Counted from the first letter of the stretch, positions 12,380 to 22,375 are shown. The stretch is 64,000 nt of DNA from Kingella sp. (in: b-proteobacteria) (GCF_030527935.1 NZ_JAUMZV010000001.1:1-64000), one strand, 5' to 3'. Numbers and translations: made by a program. The notes: a model not told the origin generated them from the sequence alone.

Positions 12380-12621
12380 CATCCCATCTCGCCCCCCCTA
12401 AAAGAAGGCAGCCTGAAACCGCATCACACGTTTCAAGCTGCCTATCCCTATTTTTTTGCCAGACCACGCCGCGCATCGCGGCGTACCCACGCGGGGAACA
12501 TTTGCCGCCGCCCCGCCCTTCCCGCCCGCGCCCCAAGCATTCCACCACAACCCAACAACAAAGGCAGCCTGAAAACGATGAACCCCATTTTCAGGCTGCC
12601 TTTTATCGCGCCACACCGCCG

Positions 12622-12843
12622 CTAATCCACCGCCTTCACCAGCGCAAACCGCGCCACACTGCCATCCGCCGTTGCTACGGTTTCGCTAAACATCGCCAGC
12701 GGGCGCACCCACACGCCGTAATCGCCGTATAACGCGCGATACACCGCCAGCAGCTCTTCGTTTTCGCTGTGGCGGGCGATGTGGAGCAGTTGGTAAAGGT
12801 TGCCTTTGTAGTGGCGGTAGATACCGAGTGGTGGCGTGGTCAT
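12622..12843 (-). CDS. DUF1653-domain protein
   Basis: A 73-residue protein matching the DUF1653 layout: GIYRHYKGNLYQLLHIARHSE, then YGDYGVWVRPLAMFSETV. Proteins of this family are small SH3-like beta folds of unknown role. It is a single gene on the minus strand and shares an inverted DUS terminator (12562-12602) with the opposite side. Confidence 0.85.
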   Translation of the reverse strand: MTTPPLGIYRHYKGNLYQLLHIARHSENEELLAVYRALYGDYGVWVRPLAMFSETVATADGSVARFALVKAVD

Positions 12844-13038
12844 GGCTTGCCTTTCGTTGGGGCGTTGTTGGGATGCGGATTATAGCGCGGATGGGTTTCA
12901 GGCTGCCTTAAAATCCTCCAACCACAAGCCAGCCTAACCCCATTTAGCGTTACAATCCGCCTTTCTTTGTTCCCCCGTTTTCAGGCTGCCTTGATGCACC
13001 GGACACCAGCCCAAGGCAGCCTGAAACCCCATCCCGCC

Positions 13039-13908
13039 ATGCAAAAACACTTCCAAAAAGCCCAAGACACCCTTGCCCCCAGCACGCTTTACATCGTTGC
13101 CACGCCGATTGGCAACCTTGCCGACATCACCCTGCGCGCCCTTGCCGTGCTGCAACGCGCCGATTTGATTTGCGCCGAAGACACGCGCGTGTCCGCCCAG
13201 CTTTTGTCGGCTTACGGCATCCAAGCCAAGCTGATTTCCGTGCGCGAACACAACGAGCAGCAGATGGCGGGCAAAATCATCACCGCGCTGGCGGATGGGC
13301 AAATCGTGGCGCAGATTTCTGATGCAGGCACGCCCGCCGTGTGCGACCCTGGGGCGAAACTGGTGGCGCGGGTGCGCGACGCGGGCTATAAAACCGTGCC
13401 CGTGGTGGGCGCATCCGCCGTGATGGGTGCGTTGAGCGTGGCGGGCATCGCCGAGCCAAACTTCTATTTCCACGGCTTTTTGCCGTCCAAATCCAGCGAA
13501 CGCGCCAAACTGTTCGCCGCGTGGCAAGCCGCTGATTACCCCATCATCGCCTTTGAAACGCCGCATCGCATCGCCGATACGCTCGCCGACATGGCAACCG
13601 CTTTTGCCCAACGCCCGATGATGTTGGCGCGCGAAATCAGCAAAACTTTTGAAACGTTTTTAACAGGCAGCGTCAGCGAAATTCAGGCTGCCTTGGCTGC
13701 CGACAGCAACCAATCGCGCGGCGAAATGGTGCTGGTGATTCACCCCGCGCCGCCGCAAAAACACGACACGCCGCCCGAAGCCGCGCAAAACGTGATGCGG
13801 ATTTTGGCAGGTGAATTGCCTACCAAACAAGCCGCCGAACTTGCCGCTAAAATCACGGGGGAGAATAAAAAAGCGTTGTATAACTTGGCGTTGGCGTGGA
13901 AAGAATAA
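13039..13908 (+). CDS. rsmI: 16S rRNA (cytidine-1402-2'-O)-methyltransferase
   Basis: A 289-residue SAM-dependent methyltransferase that modifies C1402 in the ribosomal P site. The family signatures are LYIVATPIGNLADITLRAL, the ICAEDTR block and ISDAGTPAVCDPG. The ATG at 13039 gives the normal length; a longer reading from 12967 would include DUS-encoded residues and is rejected. TACAAT at about 12951 may be part of its promoter. Confidence 0.95.
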   Translation: MQKHFQKAQDTLAPSTLYIVATPIGNLADITLRALAVLQRADLICAEDTRVSAQLLSAYGIQAKLISVREHNEQQMAGKIITALADGQIVAQISDAGTPAVCDPGAKLVARVRDAGYKTVPVVGASAVMGALSVAGIAEPNFYFHGFLPSKSSERAKLFAAWQAADYPIIAFETPHRIADTLADMATAFAQRPMMLAREISKTFETFLTGSVSEIQAALAADSNQSRGEMVLVIHPAPPQKHDTPPEAAQNVMRILAGELPTKQAAELAAKITGENKKALYNLALAWKE

Positions 13909-13954
13909 TTAGGCAAACTTGACGCGATGTCCGAGGCAGCCTGAAACGCCAAAT

Positions 13955-14026
13955 GTAGGGTAGGCAACTGGCTTGCCCACCTTGTTTTGCGATGGACTGC
14001 GTGGGCAAACCAGTTGCCCGCCCTAC
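13955..14026. repeat. Inverted GTAGGGTAGGCAACTGG repeat
   Basis: GTAGGGTAGGCAACTGGCTT and AACCAGTTGCCCGCCCTAC can pair over about 20 bp. It belongs to the same loose group as 11180-11259. Immediately after it, a DUS-flanked ACACGTTACGCCCATCG / CGCCTAACGTGTTTT hairpin ends both rsmI and murJ. Confidence 0.55.
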
Positions 14027-14116
14027 ACACAAAGGCAGCCTGAAACCACTTGCCCAACAAAAAACACGTTACGCCCATCGCCTAACGTGTTTTTTATTTT
14101 CAGGCTGCCCAATCCC

Positions 14117-15658
14117 CTACTCCACTTCCCGCCGTCTAAACTCACGCGGTCTCACCCCCAGCACCCCCAGCGTGCCAAAATACAAGCCCACCGCCAGCAG
14201 CATCAGCCCCGCCAGCACCAGCGCACGCATCCCGCCGCCCAGCGCAGCCCAATCCACAGGAAACGCCGCCTGCACGCTCCATAATCCCCCCGCCATCACC
14301 GCCAGCGCAATCGCCAGCCGCCGCAAAAACCGCTTCCATGCCAACTGCGGCACATACACTTCATGCAAGCGCAGCATGGTAAACAGCAGCCCCGCATTCA
14401 CCACCTGCCCCAAAGCCACCGCCAACGCCAGCCCAACATGCTGCCACTTCCACACCAAAATCAAATTAAACAACTGCGTGCACAGCAGCGAAATCACCGC
14501 CACCTTCGCAGGCGTTTTCACATTTTTGCGCGCATAAAACGCAGGCGCAAAAATCTTCACCAACATCATCGCAGGCAAGCCCACCGCCGCCGCCACCAGC
14601 GCATTCTGAATCATCCACGCATCATGCGCCGACACTTCCCGATACATAAACAACGTCGCCACCAGCGGAAACCCCGCCACCATCAGCCCCACCGCCGCAG
14701 GCAAAATCAACAGCAAACACAAGCGCAGCCCCCAATCCACCAGAGCCGAAAACTCCGCCGCATTGTTCGCCGCCGCGTGTTTAGACAAACTCGGCAGCAA
14801 AATCGTCCCCAACGCCGCCCCCACCACGCCCGAAGGCAGCTCAATCAAACGGTCAGAATAATACAGCCACGACACGCTGCCTACCGCCAAATAAGACGCA
14901 AAAGTCGTGTTAATCACCAGCGAAATCTGCGCCACCGAAGAGCCAATAATTGACGGCAACATCTGCTTCATCACCCGCCCAACCGCCGCATCGCCAAAGC
15001 GCAGCTTAGGCAGCCTGAAAAAGCCCAATTTGTACAACCACGGCAGCTGAAAGCCCAACTGCAACAGCCCGCCCACCAACACCGCCCAAGCCATAGCCAT
15101 AATCGGCGGCGTAAAAAACGGCGTAAAAAACAGCGCAAACACAATAAACGACACGTTCAGCAACACAGGCGTAAACGCAGGAATGGAAAATTTATTATAA
15201 GTATTCAATATACTGCCCACAAAAGACGACAGCGAAATCAACAAAATATAAGGAAAAATAATCGGCAACAGCTTAACCGCAATCTCAAAGCGCGTGCCAT
15301 CCTGCGCAAAACCGCTCGCCGTTGCCCAAATCACCACAGGCGCGGCAAACACACCCACCGCCGTGATGATAAACAGCGCAAACGTGAGCATCCCCGCAAC
15401 GTGTTGCACAAACAATCGCGTCTCTTCATCCGATTTGTTCTGCTTATAATCCGCCAGCATCGGCACAAACGCCTGCGAAAACGCGCCTTCGGCAAAAATA
15501 CGGCGCAACAAATTGGGCAACCGAAACGCTACCACAAACGCATCCATCGCCGCCCCCGCGCCAAAATACCGCGCCACAATCGCATCACGCAAAAAACCCA
15601 TAATGCGCGACAGCATCGTCATGCTGCTTAACCGCGCCAAAACCGCTAATAAATTCAT
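14117..15658 (-). CDS. murJ: Lipid II flippase MurJ
   Basis: A 513-residue polytopic protein with about 14 membrane segments that moves lipid II across the inner membrane for peptidoglycan synthesis. The N-terminus RLSSMTMLSRIMGFLRDAIV and the FRLPNLLRRIFAEGAFSQAF motif are hallmark MurJ sequences. It is a single gene transcribed away from pyrH, and a DUS pair lies between the two promoters. Confidence 0.96.
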   Translation of the reverse strand: MNLLAVLARLSSMTMLSRIMGFLRDAIVARYFGAGAAMDAFVVAFRLPNLLRRIFAEGAFSQAFVPMLADYKQNKSDEETRLFVQHVAGMLTFALFIITAVGVFAAPVVIWATASGFAQDGTRFEIAVKLLPIIFPYILLISLSSFVGSILNTYNKFSIPAFTPVLLNVSFIVFALFFTPFFTPPIMAMAWAVLVGGLLQLGFQLPWLYKLGFFRLPKLRFGDAAVGRVMKQMLPSIIGSSVAQISLVINTTFASYLAVGSVSWLYYSDRLIELPSGVVGAALGTILLPSLSKHAAANNAAEFSALVDWGLRLCLLLILPAAVGLMVAGFPLVATLFMYREVSAHDAWMIQNALVAAAVGLPAMMLVKIFAPAFYARKNVKTPAKVAVISLLCTQLFNLILVWKWQHVGLALAVALGQVVNAGLLFTMLRLHEVYVPQLAWKRFLRRLAIALAVMAGGLWSVQAAFPVDWAALGGGMRALVLAGLMLLAVGLYFGTLGVLGVRPREFRRREVE

Positions 15659-15809
15659 GTTTACTTTCTTGTTTGAATTGGATGGCAGCCTGAAAACCTA
15701 AAATCTGTTTGCTAAAACCTGTTTTCAGGCTGCCTTATCGCCCAAATCGCGTGCACGAAAATCCGCGCAGTTTACCGCAAAACCCCATTTCAGGCAGCCT
15801 GAAAGCGCG

Positions 15810-15815
15810 TATAAT
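15810..15815 (+). promoter_or_regulatory. Putative -10 box for pyrH
   Basis: TATAAT in GCGCGTATAATCCGC lies about 104 bp upstream of the pyrH start. The -35 region overlaps a DUS and is not clear. Confidence 0.4.
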
Positions 15816-15918
15816 CCGCGCCGTTTGCCTGCGCCCAGCGCAAGCATCCGTGTTCGCCGCAGCATTCCCATCCGAACACGCTCCCAACTCTCCAACGCTC
15901 CCAGATAAGGCAATCAAC

Positions 15919-16635
15919 ATGGCAACCACTCAATACAAACGCATTCTGCTCAAACTCTCAGGCGAATCGCTGATGGGCAACGACCCCTTTGGCATCAACC
16001 GCGACACCATTATGGCCATCGTGCGCCAAGTAAAAGAAATCACCGATTTAGGCGTGCAAGTAGGCATCGTGGTGGGCGGCGGCAATATTTTTCGCGGCGT
16101 ATCCGCCCAAGCAGGCAGCATGGATAGAGCCACCGCCGACTATATGGGCATGATGGCGACCGTGATGAACGCGCTGGCGTTGAAAGACGCATTTGAAAGC
16201 ATCGGCGCAAAAGCCCGCGTGCAATCTGCCCTATCCATGCAGCAAATCGCCGAAACCTACGCCCGCCCCAAAGCCATCCAATATTTAGAAGAACACAAAA
16301 TCGTTATCTTCGCCGCAGGCACAGGCAACCCTTTCTTTACCACCGACACCGCCGCCGCCTTGCGTGGCGCAGAAATGGGCTGCGAAGTGATGCTCAAAGC
16401 CACCAACGTGGATGGCGTGTACACCGCCGACCCAAAAAAAGACCCCACCGCCACGCGCTATAAAAACGTAACCTTTAACGAAGCGATTGAGAAAAAGCTC
16501 AAAGTGATGGACACCACCGCGTTTACGCTGTGCCAAGAGCGCAATCTCAATATTGTGGTGTTCAGCATCCACAAAGCAGGCGCACTCAAACGCGTGATTT
16601 TGGGCGAAGACGAAGGCACGCTGGTGCATAATTGA
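15919..16635 (+). CDS. pyrH: Uridylate kinase (UMP kinase)
   Basis: A 238-residue bacterial UMP kinase of the amino-acid-kinase fold. Signatures are [15 protein letters not shown] at the N-terminus, [10 protein letters not shown] and the [18 protein letters not shown] loop. It makes UDP for nucleic acid and envelope precursors. In many bacteria it pairs with frr, and here frr follows after one small gene. The ATG at 15919 gives the family length. Confidence 0.97.
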   Translation: MATTQYKRILLKLSGESLMGNDPFGINRDTIMAIVRQVKEITDLGVQVGIVVGGGNIFRGVSAQAGSMDRATADYMGMMATVMNALALKDAFESIGAKARVQSALSMQQIAETYARPKAIQYLEEHKIVIFAAGTGNPFFTTDTAAALRGAEMGCEVMLKATNVDGVYTADPKKDPTATRYKNVTFNEAIEKKLKVMDTTAFTLCQERNLNIVVFSIHKAGALKRVILGEDEGTLVHN

Positions 16636-16696
16636 TTGCCGTAAAACCGTTTTCAGGCTGCCTATCTCGCTGATTTAGGCAGCCTGAAATAACACC

Positions 16697-17011
16697 ATGA
16701 CCCAATACCATCTGCACAACCAATACTGCTTTATCAGCCGCCGCGTGTGGAATGACGGCGACCCCATTGGCTACCTTTACCTCGAGCCGCCCGACAACGA
16801 ACGCGACAGCGGCTGGCGCATTTTTGCGGGCGACGAAAGCGATGAATACGTCAATAACCCCGACAACATCGCCTATCTCACGCTGCTTGCCGCCCTGCAA
16901 CGAGACCACAGCTTGATGCCCCTGCTGGACTGCCCACCGCCTTGCGCTTTTGCCCGCAACGAGCAGGGCGAATTTGAAGCTGAAGCCTTTGCCCCGCCCG
17001 AAAGCGAATAA
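16697..17011 (+). CDS. DUF2185 (Imm33-like) protein
   Basis: A 104-residue protein resembling the DUF2185 family: ISRRVWNDGDPIGYLYLEPP, then DSGWRIFAGDESDEYVNNPDN. Members are found both as lone genes and as immunity proteins (Imm33) in polymorphic toxin loci. No toxin is adjacent here, so a housekeeping or orphan role is likely. It sits between pyrH and frr, separated from pyrH by an inverted DUS pair. Confidence 0.75.
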   Translation: MTQYHLHNQYCFISRRVWNDGDPIGYLYLEPPDNERDSGWRIFAGDESDEYVNNPDNIAYLTLLAALQRDHSLMPLLDCPPPCAFARNEQGEFEAEAFAPPESE

Positions 17012-17048
17012 GCCCTAAGGCAGCCTGAAAATAGCCAGCCAACTCTGC

Positions 17049-17054
17049 TATAAT
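17049..17054 (+). promoter_or_regulatory. Putative -10 box for frr
   Basis: TATAAT in CTGCTATAATCCGCC, 34 bp before the frr start. No good -35 box was found, so activity is uncertain. Confidence 0.45.
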
Positions 17055-17087
17055 CCGCCCTTTATTCAACTCCCTACGGAATACGAT

Positions 17088-17645
17088 ATGATTAACGACA
17101 TCCAAAAATCTGCCGAAAACAAAATGCAACGCTCGCTGGAAGTGTTGAAAGAAAACCTTGCCAAAGTTCGCACAGGTCGCGCCCACACAGGCTTGCTTGA
17201 CCAAGTGGAAGTGGACTACTACGGCAGTGCCGTACCCGTGAGCCAAGTGGCGAATGTAACCTTGCTGGATGCGCGCACCATCGGCGTGAAAGTGTATGAA
17301 AGCAATATGGCGGCGGCGGTGGAAAAAGCCATCCGCGATTCCAATTTGGGGCTTAACCCCGCTGCGATGGGCGATGTGATTCGCGTGCCGATGCCGATGC
17401 TCACGGAAGAACGCCGCAAAGATTTGATTAAAGTGGTGCGCGGCGAAGCGGAAGATGGGCGCGTGTCCATTCGCAACGTGCGCCGCGATGCGAATGACCA
17501 CATCAAAAAATTGCTGAAAGACAAGGAGATTTCCGAAGACGAAGCGCGTCGTGGCGAAGAAGCCATCCAAAAATTGACTGATAAAGCGATTGCCGAAGTG
17601 GATAAAATCTTGGCAGCCAAGGAAGAAGATTTGATGGCGATTTAA
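17088..17645 (+). CDS. frr: Ribosome recycling factor
   Basis: A 185-residue factor that, with EF-G, splits post-termination ribosomes. It shows the family features [26 protein letters not shown], and the C-terminal [15 protein letters not shown] helix. The length is exactly typical. It has a good TACGGA ribosome binding region. Its terminator is shared with ribB on the opposite strand. Confidence 0.97.
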   Translation: MINDIQKSAENKMQRSLEVLKENLAKVRTGRAHTGLLDQVEVDYYGSAVPVSQVANVTLLDARTIGVKVYESNMAAAVEKAIRDSNLGLNPAAMGDVIRVPMPMLTEERRKDLIKVVRGEAEDGRVSIRNVRRDANDHIKKLLKDKEISEDEARRGEEAIQKLTDKAIAEVDKILAAKEEDLMAI

Positions 17646-17657
17646 TCGGCAAACAGC

Positions 17658-17705
17658 AAAAAGGCAGCCTGAAAGCGAGTTTAAAGCGATTTCAGGCTGC
17701 CTTTT
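17658..17705. terminator. Bidirectional terminator between frr and ribB
   Basis: AAAAAGGCAGCCTGAAAGC and GCGATTTCAGGCTGCCTTTT pair between two convergent genes. Confidence 0.8.
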
Positions 17706-17721
17706 ATGCTGCGGTTAAATA

Positions 17722-18816
17722 TTACGCGCTGGGCTGTTCTTCAAACGCCACCACTTCCAGCCCAAACCCTGTGAGCCCGTTCATCACCGATGGCTTGCCC
17801 AGCACGCGCATTTTGCGCACGTTTAGGCTGGCGAGCATTTGCGCACCGATACCGTAGGTTTTTCTGTCCCATTTTTGCACGAGCTGGCTGTTTTTCGGCA
17901 GCGTGCGTTCCAGCAGGGCTGCGCCGTCTTCGGTGCGGTGCAGCAGGATAATCACGCCGCTTGGAGCAGCCTGAACGCGGGCTAGGGCTTGCGGCAGCGT
18001 CCATGAATGGTTGGGGTCGGGCTGGATAAAATCCAGCGCGGAAAAGGGTTCGTGCACGCGCACTACGGTCTCGGCGGCGTTTTCAGGCTGCCCTTTCACC
18101 AGCGCAAGGTGGGTGTCGCCGTTGAGCTTGTCCACATAAACGTGTTGGCGAAAATCGCCCCATGGGGTGTGCACCAGCGTGTCGCCCATTTCTTCCAGCA
18201 GGCTTTCGGTGCGGCTGCGGTATTCAATCAAGTCGGCAATCGTGCCGATTTTTAGCCCGTGTTGCTCGGCAAATTGCAGCAGCTCAGGCATCCGCGCCAT
18301 TGTGCCGTCGTCGTTCAAAATTTCGCAAATCGCGCCTGCGCCAATTAGCCCTGCCATATTGGCTAAATCCACGGCGGCTTCGGTGTGCCCCGCGCGAATC
18401 AGCACGCCGCCTTTTTGCGCGCGCAGCGGGAAAATATGCCCCGGTTGCACGATGTCTTGCGGCTGCACATGGGGCGACACGGCGGTTTGGATGGTGAGCG
18501 CGCGGTCGGCGGCGGAAATGCCCGTGGTGGTGCCTTGCGCGGCTTCTATGGAGACGGTGAAGTTGGTGCCGTATTGCGTACCGTTTTGCTGGGTCATCAT
18601 TGGCAAGCCAAGCTTGTCCACAAGGGCGTTTTCCATCGGCAGGCACACCAAGCCGCGCGCGTGTTTAATCATAAAATTGATGGCTTCGGGCGTTACAAAC
18701 TGCGCCGCCATCACAAGGTCGCCTTCGTTTTCGCGGTCTTCGGCATCGGTGATGATGACCATTTTGCCTGCTTTGATGTCGGCGATGATTTCGGGGATGG
18801 GAGAGATTTGTGCCAT
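17722..18816 (-). CDS. ribB: 3,4-dihydroxy-2-butanone-4-phosphate synthase with degenerate GTP cyclohydrolase II-like tail
   Basis: A 364-residue protein for riboflavin synthesis. The N-terminal ~205 residues form the RibB domain: ITDAEDRENEGDLVMAAQ (acidic metal loop), RAGHTEAAVDL and GAGAICEI. The C-terminal ~150 residues align in length and in YGIGAQMLASLNVRKMRVL to GTP cyclohydrolase II. They lack that enzyme's zinc-binding cysteine cluster, so it is probably monofunctional, as known for several RibBA-like proteins. No FMN riboswitch could be recognised in the short upstream gap. Confidence 0.92.
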   Translation of the reverse strand: MAQISPIPEIIADIKAGKMVIITDAEDRENEGDLVMAAQFVTPEAINFMIKHARGLVCLPMENALVDKLGLPMMTQQNGTQYGTNFTVSIEAAQGTTTGISAADRALTIQTAVSPHVQPQDIVQPGHIFPLRAQKGGVLIRAGHTEAAVDLANMAGLIGAGAICEILNDDGTMARMPELLQFAEQHGLKIGTIADLIEYRSRTESLLEEMGDTLVHTPWGDFRQHVYVDKLNGDTHLALVKGQPENAAETVVRVHEPFSALDFIQPDPNHSWTLPQALARVQAAPSGVIILLHRTEDGAALLERTLPKNSQLVQKWDRKTYGIGAQMLASLNVRKMRVLGKPSVMNGLTGFGLEVVAFEEQPSA

Positions 18817-18898
18817 GATGGTTCCTTTGCTGTGGTGGGGTTGCGGGGTGGCATTGTACGCTTTTTGCGGGGGGATTGCTTTACGTTTGTTTACAGAA

Positions 18899-18943
18899 TA
18901 GGCAGCCTGAAAAGGGGGGTTACTCCATTTCAGGCTGCCTTTT
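18899..18943. terminator. Inverted kingDUS pair near ribB promoter
   Basis: TAGGCAGCCTGAAAAGG and CATTTCAGGCTGCCTTTTG form a hairpin upstream of ribB. It may terminate transcription entering from the right. Confidence 0.5.
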
Positions 18944-19074
18944 GTTGTGGGATAAATAAAGCCGTTGCTGATTTAATCGGCGCGTAGAACGTGTGAACGG
19001 GTGTGCATATCATGAAACGGTGCTAAACGGTGCGTGAGCCACACACACCACGTCAATATATTTCAGGCTGCCTT

Positions 19075-19365
19075 TTAAGCACGGCTTTTGTACCACATCC
19101 CCAGCGCATAGCAGATGATGCCTGCGCTGCCGAGCAGAGCGAACAGGATGCCTTTTTTGCGGGCGTTGGGGCAATACCAATACACGCTTAGGCTGAATGT
19201 GAAAAACAGGCTGATGGCAATCCACAGCATTTGGCGCGGCTGCTTTTGATAGCGGTTGAGCGTGTAGGTTTCGCTGAGCATGATGTAAAGCTGCCACAGC
19301 GCGGCGATGGCGATCAGCGGGATGGCGATAAGGATAAACAGGGCGGCAAGGTCTAGGTGGGTCAT
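19075..19365 (-). CDS. Small inner-membrane protein
   Basis: A 96-residue protein with three hydrophobic segments (about residues 7-29, 46-62 and 71-90) and a basic loop NRYQKQPRQ between the first two. No family is recognised. It is a single gene between inverted DUS pairs, and the longer reading frame upstream of its ATG overlaps nothing conserved. Confidence 0.6.
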   Translation of the reverse strand: MTHLDLAALFILIAIPLIAIAALWQLYIMLSETYTLNRYQKQPRQMLWIAISLFFTFSLSVYWYCPNARKKGILFALLGSAGIICYALGMWYKSRA

Positions 19366-19463
19366 GGTGGGGTGATGTGAACAAGATTAAGGCAGACTGA
19401 AAACAGCAAATCAAGTAAACACGGTTTTCAGGCTGCCTTTTGATGTTGAAATAATGGCGATGT

Positions 19464-20873
19464 TTATTGCGCCTGATTACTCAAATACTGCAACAGCAAT
19501 GCCACAGGTCGCCCTGTCGCGCCTTTTTGTGCGCCCGATTTCCATGCCGTGCCTGCGATGTCCAAATGCGCCCATTTGTAGTTTTCGGCAAAGTGCGCCA
19601 AGAAAGTGGCGGCAGTGATGGTGCCAGCGGGGCGGCCGCCGATGTTTTGCAAATCGGCAAAATTGGATTTGAGCTGTTCTTTGTATTCGGCAAACAGCGG
19701 CAACTGCCATGCTTTGTCGTTGCTTTCGCGGGCGGCGGCCAGCAGCGCGTCCACCAAATCTTGGTCGTTGCCCATCACGCCGCTGGCAACGTGTCCCAGC
19801 GCGATGATGCACGCGCCTGTGAGCGTGGCGGCATCAATCACGGCTTGCGGCTTGAAGTTTTGTTCCACATAAGTGAGCGCGTCGCACAGCACCAGCCGCC
19901 CTTCGGCATCGGTGTTCAGGTTTTCAATGGTGGTGCCGTTCATGGCTTTGACCACGTCGCCTGGTTTGGACGCGCCGCCATCAGGCATATTTTCGCAAGT
20001 GGCGACCACGGTTACCAAGTTAATCGGCAGCTTGGCTTTGGCGGCGGCGATAAACGTGCCAATCATCGCCGCCGCGCCGCACATATCGTATTTCATCTCG
20101 TCCATGCCTTCGCCCGGTTTCAACGAAATGCCGCCGCTGTCAAAAGTTAAGCCCTTGCCCACCAACACAATCGGCTGTGCCGCTTTATCCGCCGCGCCAA
20201 AATAGCGCAGTTCCAACAGCTTCGGCTCTTCTTTGCTGCCTTTAGCCACGCCCCAAAAGGACGGCATATTTTCGCGGATGTAATCGCCGCCCAAAATTTT
20301 GGCTTCCGCGCCCACAGCCTGCGCTTCGCGGGCAGCGGTTTCGGCAAGATAAGTGGGCGTGCAGATGTTTGAGCCTGTGTTGCCCAAGTCTTTGCATAGG
20401 TTCACGCCGTATAACAAGGCTTCGGCGCGGGTTAAGGCAGCCTGAATTTCATCGCCGTGCGCGGTGTGCACAAACTGCACTTGCGCGAGCTTGGCGGGGT
20501 TGGCTTCTTTTTTGAAGCGGTCAAAGCGATACACGGCTTCGCCCACCGCCGCCACCAGCGCAGCCACCACGCGCGGCGCGTTTTGGGCGCAGAACGGGCT
20601 TAAATCCACCGCCACAGCATCTTGCTTTTGCGCCCATGCCGCCGCTTCTTTGGCGGCTTTTTGCAAGGTTTCGGTGTTCAAATCGGCAAAGCGCAGCACG
20701 GCAACGCTTTTCAGGCTGCCTGCCACGGGCAATTTGGCTTCGGCAAAGCTGTCTTTCTCGTCCAAGCTGTTGCACAACAATTGCGCGGTTTCATCGTGAA
20801 GCTGGCTGGCTTCGGTGCAAACAAACAATTGCGCCGCTTCGGGCAGCGCGGCGGGGAATAGAGAGAATTGCAT
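19464..20873 (-). CDS. pepA: Leucyl aminopeptidase (M17 family)
   Basis: A 469-residue cytosolic zinc/manganese aminopeptidase. The M17 signature NTDAEGRLVLCDAL is present, as are the metal-site region VGKGLTFDSGGISLKPG and the D-rich KYDMCGAAAMIG block. The start chosen at 20873 (MQFSLFPAALPEAA) gives a normal length; the longer reading to 20987 adds a DUS-encoded leader and is rejected. An upstream GGAAATACCATG supplies the ribosome binding site. Confidence 0.94.
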   Translation of the reverse strand: MQFSLFPAALPEAAQLFVCTEASQLHDETAQLLCNSLDEKDSFAEAKLPVAGSLKSVAVLRFADLNTETLQKAAKEAAAWAQKQDAVAVDLSPFCAQNAPRVVAALVAAVGEAVYRFDRFKKEANPAKLAQVQFVHTAHGDEIQAALTRAEALLYGVNLCKDLGNTGSNICTPTYLAETAAREAQAVGAEAKILGGDYIRENMPSFWGVAKGSKEEPKLLELRYFGAADKAAQPIVLVGKGLTFDSGGISLKPGEGMDEMKYDMCGAAAMIGTFIAAAKAKLPINLVTVVATCENMPDGGASKPGDVVKAMNGTTIENLNTDAEGRLVLCDALTYVEQNFKPQAVIDAATLTGACIIALGHVASGVMGNDQDLVDALLAAARESNDKAWQLPLFAEYKEQLKSNFADLQNIGGRPAGTITAATFLAHFAENYKWAHLDIAGTAWKSGAQKGATGRPVALLLQYLSNQAQ

Positions 20874-21010
20874 GGTATTTCCTTTGCGGATGGTTGGAAA
20901 AGCGCAGATTATACGCGCGGGGCGGGCTGCGTAGCAAAGCAGGGTTGCCAAGCTGCGCATTTTCAGGCTGCCTAACTGCGGGCGCAAACCTTAGGCAGCC
21001 TGAAACGCCA

Positions 21011-21042
21011 ACCCGCGCCCCTACGGCTTGCTTGCAAGCCGT
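21011..21042. repeat. CCTACGGCTTGCTTGCAAGCCGT repeat
   Basis: A short palindrome-rich repeat containing GGCTTGCTTGCAAGCC. Further copies lie at 22581-22613, 41691-41718 and 54091-54124, always beside a DUS. Confidence 0.55.
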
Positions 21043-21156
21043 GCACATGGCAAATATTCAAGCCGCCCAGCCCGCTATGCAAACATAGGCAAACTAAATT
21101 GAGCAAACCGTCAAGATTGCATACAATGCCGCCATTTTTTCCACCGCGAGAGCACT

Positions 21157-22116
21157 ATGAAACACGCCAAAATACTCGGCACAGGCAGCTACCTGCCCGC
21201 CCACCGCGTCAGCAACGAAGAACTTGCCCAGCGCGTTGATACGTCAGACGAATGGATTACCACGCGCACAGGCATCAAAGCCCGCCACATCGCCGCCGAT
21301 AACGAAAAAACCAGCGATTTAGCCCACACCGCCGCCCTGCGCGCGTTGGATGATGCGGGCATCGCCGCCAGCGAGATTGATTTAATCATCGTTGCCACCG
21401 CCACGCCCGATATGCAGTTCCCCGCCGCTGCCACCATTGTGCAGCAAAAATTGGGCGTTTCAGGCTGCCCTGCGTTTGATGTGCAAGCTGTGTGCGCGGG
21501 CTTTGTTTACGCGATGGCAACCGCCGATGCCTACATCAAAAGCGGCATGGCAAAGAAAGCGTTGGTGATTGGCGCGGACACGTTCAGCCGCATCATGGAT
21601 TGGAGCGACCGCCGCACCTGCGTGCTGTTTGGCGACGGTGCGGGCGCGGTGGTGCTGGGCGCGAGCGATGAAATCGGCATCATCCACAGCAAGCTGCACG
21701 CCGATGGCAACTATTTATCGCTGTTGAACACGCCTGCGCAAATCGCCAACGGCGCAGTCTGTGGCACGCCGTTTTTGCAAATGGACGGGCAAGGCGTGTT
21801 TAAATTTGCCGTGAAACAGCTTGCCGCCGTTGCCGATGAAGTGTTGCACGAAGCGGGCTACACCGCCGAGCAAGTGGATTGGCTGGTGCCGCACCAAGCC
21901 AACAAGCGCATCATTGATGCCACCGCCAAACATCTGGGCTTGCCCGAAGAAAAAATCATCCTGACCGTGCAAGAACACGCCAACACTTCCGCCGCGTCCA
22001 TCCCGCTCGCGCTGGACGTGGGCATTAAAGACGGACGCATCCAACGCGGGCAGCATCTGATGATAGAAGGCATCGGCGGCGGCTTTGCTTGGGGGGCGAT
22101 GTTGATTCGGTATTAG
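21157..22116 (+). CDS. fabH: 3-oxoacyl-ACP synthase III (FabH)
   Basis: A 319-residue ketosynthase that starts fatty-acid synthesis by condensing acetyl-CoA with malonyl-ACP. The Cys-His-Asn triad is visible: C113 in [12 protein letters not shown] in LVPHQANKR and N in [11 protein letters not shown]. The C-terminus [13 protein letters not shown] is intact. Its TAG stop codon is completed by the first base of a repeat element inserted exactly at the end of the gene. TACAAT at 21121 may be the -10 box. Confidence 0.95.
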   Translation: MKHAKILGTGSYLPAHRVSNEELAQRVDTSDEWITTRTGIKARHIAADNEKTSDLAHTAALRALDDAGIAASEIDLIIVATATPDMQFPAAATIVQQKLGVSGCPAFDVQAVCAGFVYAMATADAYIKSGMAKKALVIGADTFSRIMDWSDRRTCVLFGDGAGAVVLGASDEIGIIHSKLHADGNYLSLLNTPAQIANGAVCGTPFLQMDGQGVFKFAVKQLAAVADEVLHEAGYTAEQVDWLVPHQANKRIIDATAKHLGLPEEKIILTVQEHANTSAASIPLALDVGIKDGRIQRGQHLMIEGIGGGFAWGAMLIRY

Positions 22117-22275
22117 AACCTGTATTCACTATTTTCAAAGGCATCTTTAATGCCCTAAAAACGCGGCTACCGCGCTAAAAATGCTCGCAAGGTGTCCAAC
22201 CTTGCTGTGCTTTTTGCCTTGTATCCGCGCTTTTATGCCATCAAATCTGCCTATGAAAATAGTGAATACAGGTTC
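22116..22275 (-). mobile_element. 160-bp MITE family 1, copy A
   Basis: The element has inverted ends beginning GAACCTGTATTCACTATTTT and is flanked by TTA on both sides (22113-22115 and 22276-22278). The interior is in the opposite orientation to most copies. Six further copies lie at 24673, 35642, 44450, 50183, 51935 and 58795. Confidence 0.85.
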
Positions 22276-22375
22276 TTAGCCCGCTGACTATCGTGGCAAC
22301 GCGATGGATTGGGTTGAACGGCTTTCAGGCTGCCTTTATTGTGCTAAGGCAGCCTGAAATTATTTGGGCAACGCG

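Noticed and set aside
18817..18900. FMN riboswitch before ribB
   Set aside because: The gap is short and filled by a G-rich run and a DUS pair; no RFN-type conserved blocks were seen.
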